The notes: generated from the letters alone by a model not told the origin. DNA of 32,573 nt from Oopsacas minuta (GCA_024704765.1 JAKMXF010000244.1:1-32573); one strand, 5' to 3'. Positions 10,600 to 21,805 are shown, counted from the stretch's first letter. Translations and numbers: made by a program.

Positions 10600-11200
10600 G
10601 GTTGTTTAATCTAAGACTCTCCAAAAATCGCTGAAATTCGGTCACTGTTTTGGGCTTGGGATACTTTGATAACTTAAATGCATCGACACTAAGGGTTTCC
10701 TTCCTTCCTTCGATTATTAATGTCCCCAGAACTTCACTTCTCGACTTCAGAATGACATTTTCTTATCTCTATGTGTAGGTTCGTCGCACGAAATCGCTCC
10801 AACACGGCTGGTAGGTCCCCAGATGTTGTTGGAACTATGAGTGTATAATACAGTCATCAATGTACAATTCTGCTTATTTAAGGCTCCAGGGCAGTTTCCA
10901 TTAGGCGCTGGAAAGTGGCTTGGCCGTTGACTAAGCCAAATTGCATCACTGTCATCTCTAATAAGCCTTTTGGCGTATTATTTTCTTAATATCTTCGTCT
11001 CTGACTGGTACAACCCAACAGGCAGACAGATATTTCGATTACTGAGAAGCAGCTCCACTGCTACGGGTTACGGAACGATCTAGATTTGGTTGGTACGGCG
11101 CTTCCCGTATGTATTGCATGTTCGCACACTGGTCTATCATTGAACACGTCATCGAACCCAGCCAGTAATGTTTATAATTCCAATCAAATGTCACTCGTCT
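10600..11200 (-). pseudogene. Reverse transcriptase remnant
   Basis: Two classical RT signatures survive. One is FGLVNGQATFQRLM at 10899-10940, matching the gypsy consensus pattern FGL.nap.tFqr.m. The other is the catalytic YIDD, encoded at 10853-10864, about 12 codons further on. RT copies the element RNA into DNA at the two aspartates. The frame between and around these motifs is broken, so this is a fossil. Confidence 0.8.
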
Positions 11201-11399
11201 AAATAGTTCGAGAAATTCTCGCCCCAGTAGCAGTGATTGGCCCTCTTGTTATAACGTGCACTTTTGTTCAACACGTTTCTTCTCCCGAAAATTCAATGGG
11301 CAGCTCGACAGTTCCCGCTGCTGAAATAGCGTACCTGCTACTCCGTATATAAGTTAGCCGCCGGCTTTAGGTATTTTCTTATCCCTAGATCATCCATTG

Positions 11400-11470
11400 T
11401 CTATGTATCCATCACATTTACCTAGCTCCCGTGTCTAAGAATGCATAAATTTGTCTGCCTCGAATCCTTC
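11400..11470 (-). pseudogene. Retropepsin (aspartic protease) remnant
   Basis: The short string RQIYAFLDTGAR contains the retroviral-type protease active-site triad DTG (codons at 11427-11435) followed by A. This is the family's diagnostic motif, lying between gag and RT as expected. Stops on both sides show it is not part of an intact polyprotein. Confidence 0.65.
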
Positions 11471-11579
11471 ACAGATCTATCATCGTAAACTCCAATCTTC
11501 TTCATATAATCGCGCCTTGCAACTTGGACTCCGCCTCTACAATTAGGGTTATAGTACGCATTTTAAAATGGCATTTACC

Positions 11580-12350
11580 ACAAACCAGGTCTGGACACCT
11601 TCTGTAACCATGTCTCTTTCTCACGCACGAAAACAGGATATTTGGTTGTATATTCGATTAGTATCTCCCCACCTGGCACCCTCACTCCCTTTGCGGCCTG
11701 TATGTCGGAACTCGTAGACTTCAGGATGTGAATGTTCGGAATCGGAACGGCTTAGCCAAGGCTCAATCGGTGAGCCAGACGCAATCATCTTGCAGTGGTC
11801 TGTAACTCTTTCGTTCTTTCTCGTTTCCAACATCCAATGGGGTATGTCACTGTGACAGACTCTGTTGAACTACAGCTATAAATTCCCGCTTTTGTGCGTT
11901 AGTACTGGGTTATCCCTATGCTCCCTGATCCACTTTTTAGAAATCGATTGTACTGTTTACTAATTCTCTAGTTAGGATAACGCAGACCAGTCTGTTGAGA
12001 GACCCTGCCATTTGGCCTCTTGCCCTCCCACAAACTATACTGCACAATCGTGATGTGGCATCGAACTCGTCGATCGGTGGATCTAGAGTGTTGCGAAAAT
12101 CTTGAACGTAGTGTTTATGGTCTCCTCCTATATTATGAATAACGCCATACCCTCTCGAACTCGTTTCTACAAACTTAGGATGGGATTTTTCTCATCACAG
12201 CTTTATCACCTGCATGAGCCGCCAAATCACTAGTAACCGCCGTAAATAGGGGATTCCAATCTTCTAGCCTTTCCTCAGGTTTCATCGCGGGAATCTTGAT
12301 ACTCATCGGGGTTGCCAGAGCTCAGTGTGGCAAAATGGCGATGATGGGGC
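11580..12350 (-). pseudogene. gag remnant with degenerate CCHC knuckle
   Basis: A frame beginning around 12330 reads as a capsid-like region (MKPEERLEDW at about 12285). Gag proteins coat the element RNA. Near 11588-11632 a partial zinc knuckle is visible as CF..., then GYRRCP, followed by VCGKC in a shifted frame. The first cysteine pair is damaged (a TGA follows CFRA). Several further stops interrupt the region. Confidence 0.55.
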
Positions 12351-12779
12351 AATAGATACTTACACTGAAGATATATGATAAATGTTGTCATATACAGCAA
12401 ATCGACTCAGAAAATATCAACAATGGCACCATATTTTAGTTGTACTTCTGGAAATGGGACTATGACGCAATCAGTGGTATTTTGATATAATTAATAATTA
12501 TGATTCAAGATTGAATGAGTTCAAAATTTCTGAGTGTGGTATATCAGCCAGCCCTATTTATTGATAAATCAGTGATGTTTTCCCAATTTTAGAAGTGGGG
12601 GAACGTTCTATCAACCTTGGAGTAGAAAATGGTGTAATAATGAAATTCAGATGTTAAAATACAAATATTACGAGCCTTTGGCTCGTCCCTTCGCAGTGAA
12701 TTCGCCGAATTGCGCCTCGAGGTATTCAACGGGCAAACAACAATTGTGATTTAATAAATTGATGATTTTTACAATAATC
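12351..12779. other. Unannotated stretch 5' of the gypsy remnant
   Basis: No LTR, primer-binding site or gene identified. A 7 bp hairpin, ACGAGCC/GGCTCGT around TTT, lies at 12671-12687. Confidence 0.4.
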
Positions 12780-13085
12780 GGACTCATCATACTCGATTAT
12801 CCCAATATGGCCTTTGAAAGTATGATTCTGGGACAGTATTGAAATTTTATTACTTTATTTACCTAAAGTAAACAAATTTTCACAATATGTTGTTACAATA
12901 TTATATTTGGATTCAGCATACACGATTACCCCATGATACTCATTAAAAGTATAATGATACCTCAATTTTGAAATTTGTTTACTTTATATTCATAAAAACA
13001 ACAATATATTTACATCTGATTAATCCAAAAGTTTGAAAATCGGATTTAGCATGTTCGATATATTTAGTGAAGTTTCATTGAATTC
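12780..13085. repeat. Diverged ~130 bp tandem repeat, 2.3 copies
   Basis: Copies start at 12780 (GGACTCATCATACTCGATTA), 12909 (GGATTCAGCATACACGATTA) and 13042 (GGATTTAGCATGTTCGATA), giving units of 129 and 133 bp. Each of the first two copies also shares an internal GTTTACTTTA/TTACTTTATTTACC block and a run near AAAGTAT(G/A)AT. The third copy stops at the hAT-type MITE. The repeat may be longer but cut by that insertion; copies are clearly old. Confidence 0.6.
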
Positions 13086-13432
13086 TATTTGAGGCTTGGA
13101 CCGGGTCACTATTTTCAATAAATTTCGGGTTTGAACCGGGTCACTGATTTTGACTTGACCCGGTTTATATCCTTATAGATAATTAAATAATATTGGTTGG
13201 TAAAATCATAAAGATTCAGTCAATGTTAGTTTCTACGTTTCATTTTCATGAATCATTAGTATTTTACTAAATTCCTACAAATCTCCCTGGATATTCAAAC
13301 TTAGTGAATTTTAATCATTATCAAATCGCATGAATATAGAAAATTAACGTTTTGAAAAACCGGGTCACCGGGTCACCGGGTTAGAGCTTACCGGGTCAGG
13401 AAATCATGACCCGGTCCAAGCCTGTTCTATTT
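13083..13432. mobile_element. hAT-type MITE with perfect 8 bp target duplication
   Basis: The element itself is 13091-13424 (334 bp). Its ends are an 18 bp terminal inverted repeat, GAGGCTTGGACCGGGTCA on the left and the complement of CAGGCTTGGACCGGGTCA on the right (17 of 18 match). TTCTATTT flanks both sides exactly (13083-13090 and 13425-13432). An 8 bp duplication and CAGG-type ends are hallmarks of hAT transposition. The motif ACCGGGTCA recurs many times inside both ends in both orientations, which fits subterminal transposase-binding repeats. There is no coding sequence, so a transposase in trans would be needed. It cannot be said whether the hAT remnant 4 kb away belongs to the same family. 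Confidence 0.9.
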
Positions 13433-13630
13433 ACAGCCTTGATAAACATGATAAATACATAGCTATGCGTCAATTTCAACTTTGCACACCGTAAATCCTT
13501 TCCTTGACAACGGACAGACAAATGATCATAGAGATTTAATAACATAGATTATTACTACTATACTAAAAGGAGGAATTACATTTTTCGCACACTACAATTT
13601 TTTTTCTGTGTTAGTGATATCTGGGGGAAC

Positions 13631-13682
13631 GGTGTTCCTCCACGTTCCTCCAGGAAGGTGTTCCTCCACGTTCCTCCAGGAA
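13631..13682 (+). repeat. Perfect 26 bp tandem duplication
   Basis: GGTGTTCCTCCACGTTCCTC plus CAGGAA occurs twice back to back (13631-13656, 13657-13682). Within each unit GTTCCTCCA itself is repeated. The identity of the two copies suggests recent slippage. GTGAT lies just before (13614-13618) and ATCAC just after (13685-13689), so the block is also framed by a short inverted repeat. Confidence 0.85.
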
Positions 13683-15984
13683 AACATCACTGTGATAAAC
13701 TAGAATAATTATGCGTATACTGATTTCATTACTGCATTGGATACTGCAACAATATGATACTAATGAATCCGAAAGACGGTATTATAAAATGTTGGAACGA
13801 AAATTAGAATTTTTCTAAAAATACATTCCTTCCAAATGAGTGTGCTCCATACACTTAATGTCAAGAAAAGTATAGGTAGGCGCCTTTGGGCGGGTCTAGA
13901 AATTATTGAAAACGAAATTTAGAAAGATATACTATGCAAAATTGTCCACAAGTCAACTTGCAATTGTTTGCATTGTAAGATCGAGTACCTAAAAGGTTGT
14001 TCAAAGAGCAGAATTATGGAATAGAATAGACTCTTAAAAATGCTTGAGAATGAAAAATAAAGATTAAATTTGTTCTGCAAATGATTTAAATCAATAAAAT
14101 AATCCTTACGAATTCTGATAAGTGACATTGAATTACAAAAATCCCGGAATGCTGAAATATCGCAAGGGTATTTGAAGAATAAATATTTGTGATTTTCAGG
14201 TTTCAAATTTCAAATTTTAGTCTAAGTTTGAGACTTTGTTAGACATGTAATAAGTTCATTAAGTAACTAATAATAGCATTTTTCTAGGTTTGAAATAGTG
14301 TAAAATCGAATGCACACATTAATTTTCGTAAATAGCGAAGTCAATTTTCACCTATTATACTGCATAGTTCCATACTGTGCATAGTGTAGCTGGCCTATTT
14401 ATATTTATGTCACGCATATTTTAATAATATAAGCAATAGGGTAGTAGAAATACAATTTGGTGAAGCTCAATTAGAGACTACCTGTAATCCTAATACTTGA
14501 ACATCTCTATCACAATTCTGGAATGCTAAATGGGTGTATAAGATACTTCATAATCGCTATACTAGGAGCTATACTACAGGTATGCATTAGTAGCAGAATA
14601 GTTCATACAGAAGAAATATCTCTTGTTTTCCGTAGAGTCTATCAATTAGTTCTTAGCGAAATTCTTTGGGCCAATATATCTCCCACATTATACAGACGTT
14701 TATCGCATGCACCGGACATCATCTCTACTTATAACAATTGACATGGACTAGGGGTTTATCTGCAGGAGGAGTAGATGCTTCTAACAAATTTATTCGCAGG
14801 TACAGAGATCATCTTGCTCGAAAGTTTTCAATTGAAAAAATTTAAAGGACACATTTATTCGCATGATATCTCACAGTGATCCCATACTGTTAAAGAATCG
14901 TTTTCTAATCGACAGCGACTTCAAGATATTTAGCAACTAAATAATCAAAGATATTCTTGTTCACAACATTATTCATGGCGATGATGATGACGATCACAAT
15001 GATATATCCTTTTCTCATCGAATTACAGACGATTAGGAAAATTACCCATGATAAACATTGCATGCTAAAGAATATGTTATACATATACTTAATCTCTTAC
15101 TGTCTCAATGTAGTAATTTGATAAGTCTACTTTGTTGATTTAGATCTTAAGACGGTCTCTGCTGGCTCTTATTCCTGTGGCAAGTGTTGCCGATGAGTGA
15201 GGTGTTTATTTCTCTATTTTGTTTCTTTGTCTTTTCATACTATTCAATTATATTGATCATGGGTTCTGCTTAATTGTATTATATATTTTGAATTCTCCTC
15301 TTAAGTTGCCAGTTGGTAGCAAGTAAACTGTTTGCAAAACCCTCCATGCATTGTGTTAACATACTCGGCTCGTATAGTCCATAATTTTGAATCAAAGTAA
15401 TCTTTCTCATTATATAAATTCTGATAGTTTCGTTCTTGTTGAAATTTTGTCAAACCACTCAATGATTTTACCAGACATCTTTGATTGGTTGGTAACTTTG
15501 CACACTGTAAGTGTGCTAAAAGTTTATAGTATCCTGGAAGACAAAACACATTCCATTAAATTGTGATAAAAAATCAATTTTGAATTCCCAGATTATCTTA
15601 AAAACTTCAAAATTTTACATTTTTGAAAATAGGCCCTTCCAACAAAGTTTTAATATTATCGTTTAAAACTATTCATCGACCTATTAAAGTTGGTGATTGG
15701 GTGGAATACACATCATATTGCATGATGAACTCATTTCACCCTGAAGTGGCATATTCTCATTAAATATCTTTGATTGAGCTGTATATTGGTTCAGTATTAC
15801 GAAATTTAGCATGACGCCACAAAGACTGTCAAGGGATCGTTCTCAGGGCCATTTTACCTCTACGTATAACTATTCAGTGTTGTTTTCTATGTATTTTTGT
15901 TGAATCAGAAGTTGTATATGGGAAGTGCATTACACATAGTGGCATCATTCGTAAATTTCTCCTATTACCTGCTATATGTATAAC
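13683..15984. other. Gene-free AT-rich stretch
   Basis: No coding region supported. Open frames at 13919-14206 (-), 14523-14741 (+) and 15301-15549 (-) show no domain pattern or splice context I could defend. No transposon ends recognised. Confidence 0.4.
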
Positions 15985-16710
15985 TATTGAATTGGAGTTG
16001 TACATTGGGAGCCTTTTGACCCAATATGGAATTCTATTTACTGAGGCAATCAGTCCATTGGAATTTTTGGGCCTAGGACAACGATATACTGTAATATATG
16101 CTTATGATGAATCTTAATATTCTTGTCCTATCAAAATGATAACTTTCTGGCCAACTAATTGCATCAGTTGTATTATACCAACACACAATCCATTCTTAAT
16201 GACGTCACCAGATTGCTTTTGGGACAATTATAATTCAAAAATGCTCCATTTAGAAGCAGCCTAAAGAGCTTAGTGTATGAAATTTGGGTATATACTACAT
16301 GTGTGTACGATGATTTAGGCCTAACGTTGAAAGTTATCCAGTTAATATGAATTTTGATATTATGTATGATAACATAGTGAGTCTTTGCAAACTGATATAC
16401 AATAATAGGCTTCTTACAGAGCTTCCAAATGGGGGCATTATGTGAAAAGTATTTTCCAATAATCTGGTGACGTCACTTAGATATGGATTATGTAGATAGA
16501 TTAATACCACAAAAACATTTAGCCTGCCCAGTGTTCAATTTTGATGCGCTAGGACAACTAAGATTGTTTATGTACATTCATTTTAATACAACGTTGTACC
16601 AGGTCAAATTTTTAATGGACTCATTGGCTTAGTAGATAGAATTCCATAGATAGGCTAACTGTGTCAAAGGACTCCGCATGTACAACTTCCCCTACAATTT
16701 TGTTTTGCAG
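15985..16710. repeat. Long imperfect palindrome (~300 bp arms)
   Basis: Left arm about 15985-16280 and right arm about 16395-16710 are reverse complements with many differences. GGAATTCTATTTACT near 16028 faces AGTAGATAGAATTCC near 16630. GACGTCACCAGATT near 16201 faces AATCTGGTGACGTC near 16460. GTTGTACAT near 15999 faces ATGTACAAC near 16678. Spacer is ~110 bp. No coding content in the arms. Probably an old non-autonomous foldback element. Confidence 0.75.
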
Positions 16711-17859
16711 GTCGAACTTCAGCTGTTTCCGAGATTTAGCAATATGAAAGGTGTGATCACCGCAATTTCCTTTGAATTTGGGGAATTTCAATTGGCAAAT
16801 TCGGTCTTTGCTGAGAAAATCTCCAAATTTAGTCTTTCCGTTCCACGAATGACCCAGCTGCTATGCATATTTGACAAATCAGATGTTATAGTCATCCTCA
16901 AGGTAGAGATTAACCTATCAAGCCTTCCCATTTTTATTGATTGAAAATTGTACATTTGGGACAATTTTCTTGGAATTTGGGGGGTTTCCTTTTGGAAACT
17001 TCCTTAAGGAACTTGTATCAAGTTCAACCTAGCATTGTTATTAGAAAATTATGCTAATCCGTCTGAATATTAAACTAGTTTGCTCTATGATATGTAATCC
17101 ATTTAATGAGCAACTTTCAAGTCTATTAAAACATTTATATCAAAGATAGTAAGCTATATTAGAAAGGACTAATTTCAATGAATGTCCTATTTTGGGATGT
17201 TTTTAAGTAATCGGAAATATAAAAGGATATCCTATAGAACTATCAGAGGATAGTTTCAAAACAATGGAAGATAGTTGGTGAATCATTCGATGAATCGACA
17301 AATAATTATCCTATACTTTCTTAGCTATGGATACACACTATATTGCATTTTCCTATTTATCTTCAATCATTGTGCCAAGATTCATTATTTTGAATATTCT
17401 TTAATCTATATACTTATATTTCAATTACACATGTGAGCAGCAAATTCGCTGGTTGAACAAATTGAATTTCATTAATTGTTATCTAGAATCCTGATTCCAA
17501 TATACTATTCTCAGTTTCTCAACCCCAGGCCGGGTTTTAGGAAATCCTCATTTCAATAATTCATTTTTTTCCAAATTTCGTGTTGAATTTTTATTATAGC
17601 TCAAGGGGTTTTGAGATTTATCCGGTATATATGTTGTTCGATTCGAATACTTTCTTCAATCAATCCTTAAGTGCTTCATTAATGACACATAGGGTTATGC
17701 AATTAGTGTAGTTGTATTTAAAATTATAGGATTTCAAAGTTGTTCGCTACGTGGCTAAATAGGGCTACATCAACTTTGGACACATCCATTTCACGCGAAT
17801 CGTTACATGTTTCGAAATGCCTGAAATAATTCGTGTGTAATTTCCAGGAAAGTTTATTG
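16711..17859. other. Gene-free stretch
   Basis: The frame 16678-16944 (+) overlaps the edge of the palindrome and shows no family signature. Nothing else recognised. Confidence 0.4.
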
Positions 17860-18300
17860 AGTTGAAAGATATGTGATGTAATCTCAACATTACATTATCA
17901 TAAACCACAATCTTCGTATTTTGTTAGGAAATATGTGGAATACGAGTTTAGAAGCTGTAGGATAGGATAGGAGCAACACGGATGGATAAGCCCTTAGGGT
18001 TAAGACTAAACTTAGAGACCACAAATATATTAGACATTTAATGTATATAGATGACATCATGAATATTACAGGCGATATATCTCATAATTCCTAAATATTC
18101 GGTGCGTGTATATGATAAAGCAAATTTAAACATTCTAAGGGGCTAGAAAAGGTCTTGCAAGTGTCCACTAGTATTTGCAGCTTCATTACTCATATACCCA
18201 CAAATTTCCCAATATACGAAGATTATAGTTTTGATGAAGTAATACTTGGATGACGTCATAACAATTCCACCATATCTCCAAATACCCCTCCTTTCATGTA
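17860..18300. repeat. Imperfect palindrome (~200 bp arms)
   Basis: AATCTTCGTATTTTG near 17910 faces CAATATACGAAGATT near 18211, and GGAAATATGTGG near 17930 faces CCACAAATTTCC near 18199. Outward, GATATGTG near 17868 lines up with the complement of CACCATATCTCC near 18270. The centre is around 18075. It is more decayed than the other palindromes in the window and has no coding content. Confidence 0.6.
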
Positions 18301-19455
18301 GATTTCTTTCGAACTAAACACGAGATCCATTTAAGGCATTTTTCTTAACCAGCCCAATCCAATCTGAAAATTGTCTATTCACTACTTTCAAATTGTACTG
18401 ATATATACAAATTACCATATTAATCCGCATACTAGTCGTTGAGGTTATTCACACCTGCACATCGCATATTTTCTAATAGTTTTCCTCTTCAATGTAATTT
18501 TCTAGGCAATTTCTATACTGCATATATTGAAGGCAAACTTGAGCATTAAAATAATTCTTGCATTTTGTTGCTTCATTAGCAAATTATAGAGATTAAAGCT
18601 TGCAAACTAAATGATTTAACATTGTAATACTCACTACTCAATAGTATTGTTATGACCTGCAAGAGGCGTCAATAGCTTGTGATTTGTACTGCCAGGCATA
18701 CGAAAATTTTTGCAATATTCCCATAAGGTAATATTGAATATTTTCACTAGCTTATTACTGGCTCTCCCAAACCTAAATTATCACTGGCTCTCGTATGCAT
18801 TGCTATCGGGCCAAACTGACCTAGGGCCCTGTGATAAATACTTAGATTCCATTACGATAATAAACGACACATATCTAAAACACTTGCATTCCAGTGCTGT
18901 TTATCCCCTTCTAGAGATATATATTCAGTATATAAGTTCAGAGGAATGGATATATATTTGTCAACATATACATCGTTAATGTGCTTCAGTAGCCTCTTAT
19001 GTTTGAAAACTGTCTTCGCCAGCTGCTTATTATGTTCCCTATACGGCATTGATTCACAATATAGAATTTGATGGAATCGAAAATGATTTTGTGGAAAAAA
19101 TGCACAAAAACCAGCACATTTACAAAAAGTATATTCCTGTGCCACTAAAACTTAATGGATTTCATTGAAATGTCGTAAGGCGAATCAATACGATATTGAT
19201 TACTTAAAAATAGTATACGACTTGGTTTTGACAAAAGAGGCAACTGATTCACATTACATATCTAATCTTCTTTTCTAAAATTTACTATTATGGCTGGACC
19301 TGGCTGGTGCCTTATCATTTCATCCGATATTTACTCACACTGTTTCCCTGTTGTTTAGTATTTAACATTGAAGGAATTTTCCGGAAATTACAACCTGATA
19401 ATGAGTTGTGAAATAATTTGCTATAATGTAATGGCCTTCAGGCACGTGGAATAAT
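18301..19455. other. Gene-free stretch
   Basis: Two overlapping opposite-strand frames (18710-18979 +, 18852-19145 -) have no recognisable motif. The minus frame is rich in Cys and His, but the spacing fits no zinc finger I know. Possible 5' end of the Merlin element lies here, not identified. Confidence 0.4.
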
Positions 19456-20070
19456 ATGTGTAGTGCTATTAAGAGGATAGTAACATGTTCGGGTGTTTCT
19501 AGGGCAAGGAATGAAGATGCCATGAAAGGTCATATTTCATCCTTCCCAGTTTTTCATTTTGGAAGGATCCAAGATAATATTGACGAAATCATAGATTTAC
19601 TCTATTTCTGGGCTGAGGAATTACAAACAATTTACTCTCTGTCAAAAATTTTGGATTGTCTGCTTACGCAATTACACATTGGAAAACACTATGAGAATTA
19701 TGTGTTGAGCGAGACATAACAGATCTACAGCCAATAGGGGACTGGGACATATAGTGGAAATTAACCAAGCCGAATTTCGTTGTCGGAAATACCACAGAAG
19801 ACGAATGACATCTGGACAGTGGGTGTTCGGTTACATTGCCCAGGGCACTAAGGATGTGTTCTTGTCCCTTATGGATGATCGTTCCTCAGCATCACTTATC
19901 ACAATTATTCAGCAGTACATCCTACCAGAAACCAATATCCTTTCAGATAAATGGGCCTCATACATACAGAAACCACCTGGCAATTTATAAATCCTCACTG
20001 TTAATCAGTCTTAACTTTATGGATCCAACCGTAGCCACTAATGCGCAAACAATTTAGAGTACTGCGGGTC
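19456..20070 (+). pseudogene. Merlin (IS1016/ISXO2-like) DNA transposase remnant
   Basis: Merlin elements are eukaryotic relatives of bacterial IS1016 and carry an ISXO2-like DDE transposase. The first part (19456-19716) fits the N-terminal region (HFGRIQDNIDEIIDLLYFWA, like the family's helical segment with LIYLWA). The core follows in frame from about 19748: HIVEINQAEFRCRKYHRRR, QWVFGYIAQGTKDVFLSL, DRSSASLITIIQQYILPET, ILSDKWASY. A shifted frame then gives LNFMDPTVATNAQTI. It is inactive. The usual VDES first aspartate is replaced (INQAE), stops and a frameshift separate the parts near 19717-19750, another shift falls near 20005, and TAG (20054-20056) stands where the final catalytic glutamate of the TIE..W motif belongs. 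Terminal repeats not found. Confidence 0.8.
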
Positions 20071-20891
20071 AATAAGATAAATATTCTGTTCTTGTGTGCA
20101 GTAGTACTCTTTTCTCAAATCAATCTTTGGAATAGAAGATGATTAGTCTAAATATAATTCTTGTTATGCTAAAGATAATTGTTTCATATTAAATGTACAA
20201 TTATTGCATTGGATTAAACCATAGTACCTTACATTGAAGCAAATGGTGCAATTTTCCCAAAAACCAGATAGAATTGATATACACCGTCTACACTATTAAA
20301 ACGCAATTAATCTGTATATATACATACACTAACCGAGAATAATTAATTAAACACAACTAAATATACAATTACTTACCTTGTCTATTATATATAACTGTGT
20401 TAGTAAACTCTATCCTCACTAATTCTCTTAATATCCTTATGATTAGATATTTTTAGATACAATTTGATCATCATTAAATATCTTATTAAATAATCACATA
20501 TTCAATTACAAACTGCAGAATGCTCAAATGAGATAGGACAATTCTGATAGCATATTTGAATTCTACTGGTATATATTACCCCTGATATTTCGAACTGTTC
20601 AGAGTATAACCCATTGAATTATTAGCACTATAATATTTGTCCCTAGAATATTGCCACCAGAATTGACATAGTATCTGAAATTATTTGAGATTCAGTAAAC
20701 TGACTTGCAAATATTTGCATAGGTGGAAATACGTCGATTAATGCAACAATTTTCTTTGTACATTTGTTTTTTTAAATATTCGGCTGGTGCATGTATTAGG
20801 GTGCATCAGTTGCTACTTTTATTGGAAACAACACTTTGGCATTTGGAGTGGTTTGTATCTGGCTATAATACAGATTTATAGTATATATATA
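20071..20891. other. Gene-free AT-rich stretch
   Basis: No ORF, repeat or RNA gene recognised apart from short AT-rich simple sequence. It may include the 3' end of the Merlin element. Confidence 0.4.
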
Positions 20892-21805
20892 CAGTCAGGG
20901 GACAAAAGTATTCGACCACACAAATATAATGTCATAAATTGTATACTCTTTCCCGCTACTATATATTGTGTAGTCTATATTCGTAGCTGCTATCTAGTAA
21001 TTTGTATAGAATAACATGTTTTTCAAGAATTTCAAAAAAATATTTTAGATTGACACTTTTTGAAGGTGTTAATTATTAATAATTATTAGATAATTAATGA
21101 TAATCAAAATATGTGGTAATTCAAAACCTATTAAGAATCTATAATTTCTGACTTGATATTTGAATTCTACGTAGGCGAGTTACCCCAGGTTGAAATTTCC
21201 AATCGGATTGAACAATTTTTACCAAAGTTATAAAAGAATTTCAATTTGTCCCACTTGTGCCACTTTTTGAAAAAAGTGGCACAGGTGGCAGGAAAAAGCG
21301 CCACTACAAGGAAAGCAACTACGGCTAGGAGGAATAAGTCGAAGTAATATTTTCGAATGATATGACTATGCTAACCCTTGAATTCCAAAATAACCTCTTG
21401 GTAGCGGCCACTTGTGCCACCTTGGGCAAAAGGTGGCACAAATGGCACAAATTGAACTTCATCTATAACTCTGGTAAAAATTGTTCAATCCGATTGGAAA
21501 TTTCAATCTGGGGTAACTCGCCTACGTAGAATTCAAATATCAAGTCAGAAATTATAGATTCTTAATAGGTTTTGAATTACCACATATTTTGATTATCATT
21601 AATTATCTAATAATTATTAATAATTAACACCTTCAAAAGTGTCAATCTAAAATATTTTTTTGAAATTCTTGAAAAACATATGTTATTCTATACAAATTAC
21701 TAGATAGCAGCTACGAATATAGACTACACAATATATAGTAGCGGGAAAGAGTATACAATTTATGACAATATATTTGTGTGGTCGAATACTTTTGTCCCTT
21801 GGCTG
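20892..21805. mobile_element. Foldback MITE with Tc1/mariner-type ends and TA target site
   Basis: A 914 bp element whose ends begin CAGTCAGGGGACAAAAGTAT (left) and CAGCCAAGGGACAAAAGTAT (right, complement), each next to a TA (20890-20891, 21806-21807). These are the form of Tc1/mariner terminal repeats. The inverted arms are very long and nearly identical: about 20892-21293 and 21405-21805. Each arm ends inside with its own strong hairpin: 21251-21288 (18 bp stem, CCACTTGTGCCAC...) and 21408-21445 (16 bp stem, same core). The ~110 bp centre has no ORF. There is no transposase, so it would have to be moved in trans. Low divergence between arms suggests it is the youngest palindrome in the window or is kept similar by gene conversion. 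Confidence 0.9.

Larger units (their letters stand above)
8985..12350 (-). mobile_element. Degenerate Ty3/gypsy LTR retrotransposon (gag-pol)
   Basis: The minus strand carries the decayed inside of an LTR retrotransposon in the order gag, protease, reverse transcriptase, RNase H, integrase. Integrase downstream of RNase H defines the Ty3/gypsy arrangement. Every domain is broken by stops and frameshifts. No flanking LTR pair could be found: the left end on this strand (above 12350) and the right end (below 8985, where the hAT remnant begins) show no matching direct repeats that I could detect. Local base composition is richer in G+C than the flanks, as expected of an inserted element. Domain locations are listed separately. 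Confidence 0.85.

Noticed and set aside
18852-19145. 97-codon minus frame rich in Cys and His near its N-terminus
   Set aside because: The Cys/His spacing fits no zinc-binding motif I know, and a plus-strand frame overlaps it with similar openness.
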